Shown piece by piece: positions 6,038-8,594 of a DNA stretch of 8,594 nt; within the stretch, counting starts at the first letter, position 1; every line of letters starts with the position of its first letter. Below the pieces are notes generated by a model. That model saw only the letters and a list, made by a program, of their open reading frames with translations, had not been told where the DNA came from and ran no database searches. A program made the translations under genes and the position numbers. This DNA comes from Alphaproteobacteria bacterium (GTDB taxonomy: Bacteria; Pseudomonadota; Alphaproteobacteria; ATCC43930; CGMCC-115725): positions 1-8,594 of the forward strand of contig JAFMSA010000141.1 in NCBI GenBank assembly GCA_017353855.1. Direction: 5' to 3'.

Positions 6038-7045
6038 ATGTCGAGGATTTCCAGCTTCTGCGCGCCCGTGCTCGCGTGTTGCGGATCCCTGGCGGGTGCC
6101 GCGGCAGCCGATGCGGCGATTTGGCCCTCCGCCCTTCCAAAATACGATCACATCGTTATCGTTGTCGAAGAAAACAAAGACTACGACCAGATCATCGGCA
6201 ATCCGACGGCCCCATACCTCAACAAATTGACGGCTGAAGGCGCCAATCTCCTGAACATGTTTGGTGAAGAACATGCCAGCCAAGGTAATTACTTCTGGCT
6301 GTTCTCGGGGAGCAATCAAAATGTCGGTTTTCTGGACCATGTGCCGGAAACCAAATTCACAACGAGCAACCTCGGTCAACAGCTCATCCTGAGGGGACTG
6401 TCGTTCAAAGGCTATTCGCAGTCGCTGCCCGCCATCGGCTCCGAAGCAGATACAGCCCCGGCAGATTGTCGGCGCTCCTGCGTATACGGTCGCAAGCATG
6501 TTCCCTGGATCAGCTTTGCCAACGTTCCCAACGGGACGGCGATCGAGACATCGTGCAATCTGCGTTTTGCCGATTTCCCGGCAGACTTCAGCCAGCTGCC
6601 GACCATCGCCTTCGTTATTCCCGACATGGAACACGATATGCACAACGGCGCGCCGGAGAAGAGTGTCCCCGCGGGAGACGAATGGCTGAAACAATTCATC
6701 GGTCCCTATTTTCAGTGGGCCAAAACCCATAACAGCCTGCTGATCGTTACTTTCGACGAGAATAATGACAGGACCGGGATTACCGGTCTGACTGATCCCG
6801 GCATCGACCCGGATCGCGACCAATCCCGTCGCGACCGCCAAAATCACATCCCGACGATCGTCGCCGGGGCATTCGTAAAGCCGAATTACGCCGAACCCGC
6901 CCGCATGACACACGTAAACCTCCTGCGCACGATCGAGGCAATGTACCGTTTGCCGAGATCCGGTGCCCAGCAACCCAACGCGCTGCAGGCAGGTATCGGC
7001 GACGACACGACAGCCGCCAACGTGTTCACGGCGGCCGATCAGTAA
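6038..7045 (+). CDS. Secreted phosphoesterase (AcpA / phospholipase C-like acid phosphatase family)
   Basis: This is a 335-residue exported phosphoesterase of the family that includes acid phosphatases, phosphatidylinositol-3-phosphatases and type C phospholipases. An N-terminal Sec-type signal (about residues 1-27, ending AGAAAADA) precedes the mature domain. Family motifs in order are HIVIVVEEN (38-46, metal-binding E-N), EHASQGNYFWLFSG (78-91, corresponding to the HPSxPNY...SG segment that holds the nucleophile in relatives), PDMEHDMHNG (195-204, metal ligands D, H and D) and VTFDEN (237-242). A late HIPTIVAGAFV strand and the THVNLLRTIEAMY helix complete the pattern. C144, C148 and C173 could form a disulphide in the periplasm. 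VLAC at 11-14 faintly resembles a lipobox, but too close to the N-terminus to favour a lipoprotein. The ribosome site is weak. A TTG start at 5969 would add 23 residues but falls on the candidate promoter. A small CCCC/GGGG hairpin (7050-7063) follows the stop. Substrate and lipase activity are undetermined. Confidence 0.85.
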   Translation: MSRISSFCAPVLACCGSLAGAAAADAAIWPSALPKYDHIVIVVEENKDYDQIIGNPTAPYLNKLTAEGANLLNMFGEEHASQGNYFWLFSGSNQNVGFLDHVPETKFTTSNLGQQLILRGLSFKGYSQSLPAIGSEADTAPADCRRSCVYGRKHVPWISFANVPNGTAIETSCNLRFADFPADFSQLPTIAFVIPDMEHDMHNGAPEKSVPAGDEWLKQFIGPYFQWAKTHNSLLIVTFDENNDRTGITGLTDPGIDPDRDQSRRDRQNHIPTIVAGAFVKPNYAEPARMTHVNLLRTIEAMYRLPRSGAQQPNALQAGIGDDTTAANVFTAADQ

Positions 7046-7211
7046 GCAACCCCACAGCCGGGGACTTTCTCGGCCGATGCTTACCAGCCTGAGCCGAACG
7101 GAACCTGGAGACGAGGTTGACCGAGGAGTTCAAGACCGCCGTCGGGACGCAATCTCGAGCATACCTGGTACCGCTCATCCACCGGCTGCGGCGTTCGGCA
7201 CCCTCCGCGCA
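7046..7211. other. Intergenic stretch after the phosphoesterase
   Basis: No supported gene. A TTG-initiated frame at 7117-7260 (47 codons, GGAG a few bases upstream, beginning LTEEFKTAV) was noted, but it runs into the pseudogene's C-terminal end on the other strand and has no recognisable family. The octamer CGGCCGAT occurs at the end of the phosphoesterase gene and again at 7072-7079, probably by chance. Confidence 0.35.
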
Positions 7212-8000
7212 GTGCGGGCGAGGCGCTTCCCGCTCCCCGTTGATTGCGATACCGGCATAGAGGCGGATCTGTTGGATGCCGCGGTCGTAATTGACCGCGA
7301 CATCGAGGAACTCCCGCCAGCGTGAGTCGGCTTCCATGCGCACACCCATGCAGGTCGGCAATTGCACTTGGCCTCGGGCAGCATCCGGCCTACTTTTCTT
7401 GACCAGGGTCAGACCGGGATCAACGGCCGGAACTAAACCGCCCACCCGCACTGCGCTGCGAGAATGCACTCGGCGCGAGCTTTCAATGCGGACGATCCTC
7501 GGCTTTCGCGCAAAACGACGGCTGAGAGCTCGTGCAGCGAGCCATATATTATATCGACCGCTCCAGTGACGTCAGGCTTTTCGCGATCGCTCCAGGTTCG
7601 AGGCATGGGAACCCTTTTCCCCCACCATGCCGAAGCCGTGCGGTAAAACGGATGCGCGAAATCGATCACGAGCGCCCGCTTCTTCAACGCAAATGCCAGA
7701 TCAATCTTGTTGGCGGGCAGGTCAGAGCGCCGAGGTGCCGCGGGTTGACCCGCATCCCACCTGCGCTTCGAGGACGCCGGCCATGTCCTTGGCCACTCGA
7801 TGCACATGCCGGCGAATTGCCCGAGGCGATGTCCTTGTTGAAATAGCCTGCTTCGCCCGGCGGCGCTGCAATACGCAGCACTTTGGTGCGTTTGATCCGG
7901 CGATTGTCGATTCAACCGATTGGTCTTCCACCCGGGCGGCCCCGGCAAGGGCAGCGGACGTCCCCGCCGCTCGGACGCCAAACGAGCGACGCGACAGCAT
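7212..8000 (-). pseudogene. Family 3 extracellular solute-binding protein pseudogene (ABC transporter), multiple frameshifts
   Basis: The minus strand encodes a recognisable periplasmic solute-binding protein split over three frames. It starts at an ATG (8000) with a perfect AGGAGG site and a Tat-like signal (MLSRRSFGVRAAGTSAALAG), then continues in pieces: VLRIAAPPGEAGYFNKDIASG (next frame, from 7881), QFAGMCIEW (from 7819), KDMAGVLEAQVGC (from 7790), DLPANKIDLAFAL...KRALVIDFAHPFYRTA (from 7723), FGMVGEKGSHAS (from 7634), TWSDREKPDVTGAVD (from about 7597), then LTLVKK, GVRMEADSRWREFLDVAVNYDRG and IQQIRLYAG in the first frame. At least seven frame changes are needed, mostly single-base losses, and a likely 3-4 residue loss precedes KRALVID. 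The intact ancestor would have been about 265-280 residues, normal for the family. No permease or ATPase gene is beside it. Flanking genes are intact, so random sequencing error is an unlikely cause. Confidence 0.85.
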
Positions 8001-8083
8001 CAAAGCCTCCTCTTCTTCTTTGATCGCGAGCGTGGCAAAAACAGGCAAGGCCGCGCCGAAAGCGGCAACAGGAGGATGAGCCG

Positions 8084-8461
8084 ATGCCGGTCAACAAGCC
8101 CCATCTCGAATTTCACCGCGTCGACATGACCGCCGGGTGGTCGACTCCCCCGGGCTACCCTGCCGGGATCGAGCAGAAGATCCTGGCGGGCACTCTCGAC
8201 GAGGAAGGCCGCAGCGGCAGCCGCACACGGCTGTTGCGTTTCGCGCCCGGCGTTTATACGACCGAGCCGTTCGTCCACGAGTATTGGGAAGAGGTTTATC
8301 TGATCGAGGGCGACCTGACCGTCGGCAACGACGCCGAAGGCAAAGGCGGCGAGAATTTCCCGCCCGGTACCTATGCGTGCCGGCCACCCGGCGCCGCGCA
8401 CGGCCCCTTCAAATCCAACGGTGGCTGCCTGCTTTACGAAATTCATTATTTCGCGGGGTGA
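8084..8461 (+). CDS. Cupin-domain protein (ChrR-like, small)
   Basis: This 125-residue protein consists of a single cupin barrel. Motif 1 is represented by APGVYTTEPFVHEYWEEVYLIEG, read here from G56 through H65, E69/E70 to G76, and motif 2 by G95, P102-G103 and H106 (PPGAAHGPF). Only one histidine stands in motif 1, where canonical cupins have HxH, so metal binding may use H65, E69 or E70, and H106, or may be altered. It differs clearly from the cupin at 3312-3713, so the two are not recent duplicates. AGGAGG at 8070-8075 lies 8 nt before the ATG. It is divergent from the solute-binding pseudogene and shares an 83-bp intergenic region with it. Its role and substrate are unknown; related proteins include small dioxygenases and sugar-acid related cupins. 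Confidence 0.85.
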   Translation: MPVNKPHLEFHRVDMTAGWSTPPGYPAGIEQKILAGTLDEEGRSGSRTRLLRFAPGVYTTEPFVHEYWEEVYLIEGDLTVGNDAEGKGGENFPPGTYACRPPGAAHGPFKSNGGCLLYEIHYFAG

Positions 8462-8512
8462 GGTCCTTATTCCGCTCGGCACTTCGCCCAAAAACTGACA
8501 CACAGAAATGAA

Positions 8513-8535
8513 CCAATTTGACTGTTTGTCATTGG
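8513..8535. promoter_or_regulatory. Interrupted palindrome, possible operator before an unseen gene
   Basis: CCAAT (8513-8517) and ATTGG (8531-8535) are symmetric around a 13-nt centre that also carries GAC and GTC, offset by two bases. The centre includes TTGACT (8518-8523), a good -35-like hexamer, but no matching -10 follows. Near the window end, AGGGGGAG (8579-8586) resembles a ribosome site for a gene starting beyond 8594. Weak evidence only. Confidence 0.25.
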
Positions 8536-8594
8536 ACTACTGAGCGGACACACTACCTTGGACCTCATGATAGGCGCAGGGGGAGCGCGGAACA

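Noticed and set aside
5918..6973. 351-codon open frame on the minus strand
   Set aside because: It lies antisense across the phosphoesterase, which has clear family motifs. The translation shows no recognisable domain and is a GC-rich shadow frame.
7117..7260. TTG-initiated 47-codon frame with a GGAG site upstream
   Set aside because: No recognisable family, and the end overlaps the C-terminal part of the solute-binding pseudogene. Too short to support.
1..8594. CRISPR array, tRNA or rRNA genes, toxin-antitoxin pair, intact insertion sequence
   Set aside because: I looked on both strands and saw no spaced repeats, cloverleaf sequence, paired small overlapping genes or transposase motifs.

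Overview
The window reads as GC-rich bacterial chromosome, most likely from an alphaproteobacterium of the Rhizobiales/Bradyrhizobium type. That placement rests on base composition, codon use and the mix of families (BNR-repeat protein, YbhE lactonase, ChrR-type cupins, family 3 solute-binding protein). There is no rRNA or other firm taxonomic marker, so it is tentative.

Layout, left to right: a BNR/Asp-box repeat protein running off the left edge (minus); an aldo/keto reductase (plus) sharing an 83-bp divergent promoter region with it; a YbhE-type 6-phosphogluconolactonase-like beta-propeller (minus), converging on the reductase across a strong hairpin; about 650 bp without a convincing gene, holding a perfect 18-bp tandem duplication; a ChrR-like cupin (minus); about 540 bp of further gene-poor DNA; a protein made of two EthD-like/Dabb repeats (plus); a zinc-dependent alcohol dehydrogenase (minus) only 10 bp beyond it; a secreted AcpA/PLC-type phosphoesterase (plus), divergent from the dehydrogenase; a heavily frameshifted family 3 solute-binding protein pseudogene (minus); a second cupin (plus); and a 133-bp tail that may precede a gene outside the window.

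The gene order is unusual in that neighbours nearly alternate in strand (- + - - + - + - +), so there is no clear operon and most genes probably have their own promoter. The intact enzymes (two NAD(P)-dependent oxidoreductases, a sugar-lactone hydrolase, small cupins, a Dabb protein, a secreted phosphatase) suit accessory small-molecule or carbohydrate catabolism. A shared pathway is inference. I found no CRISPR array, defence system, tRNA, rRNA, riboswitch or intact mobile element. The most informative observations are the decaying transporter gene, the internally duplicated Dabb protein and the overlapping divergent promoters.
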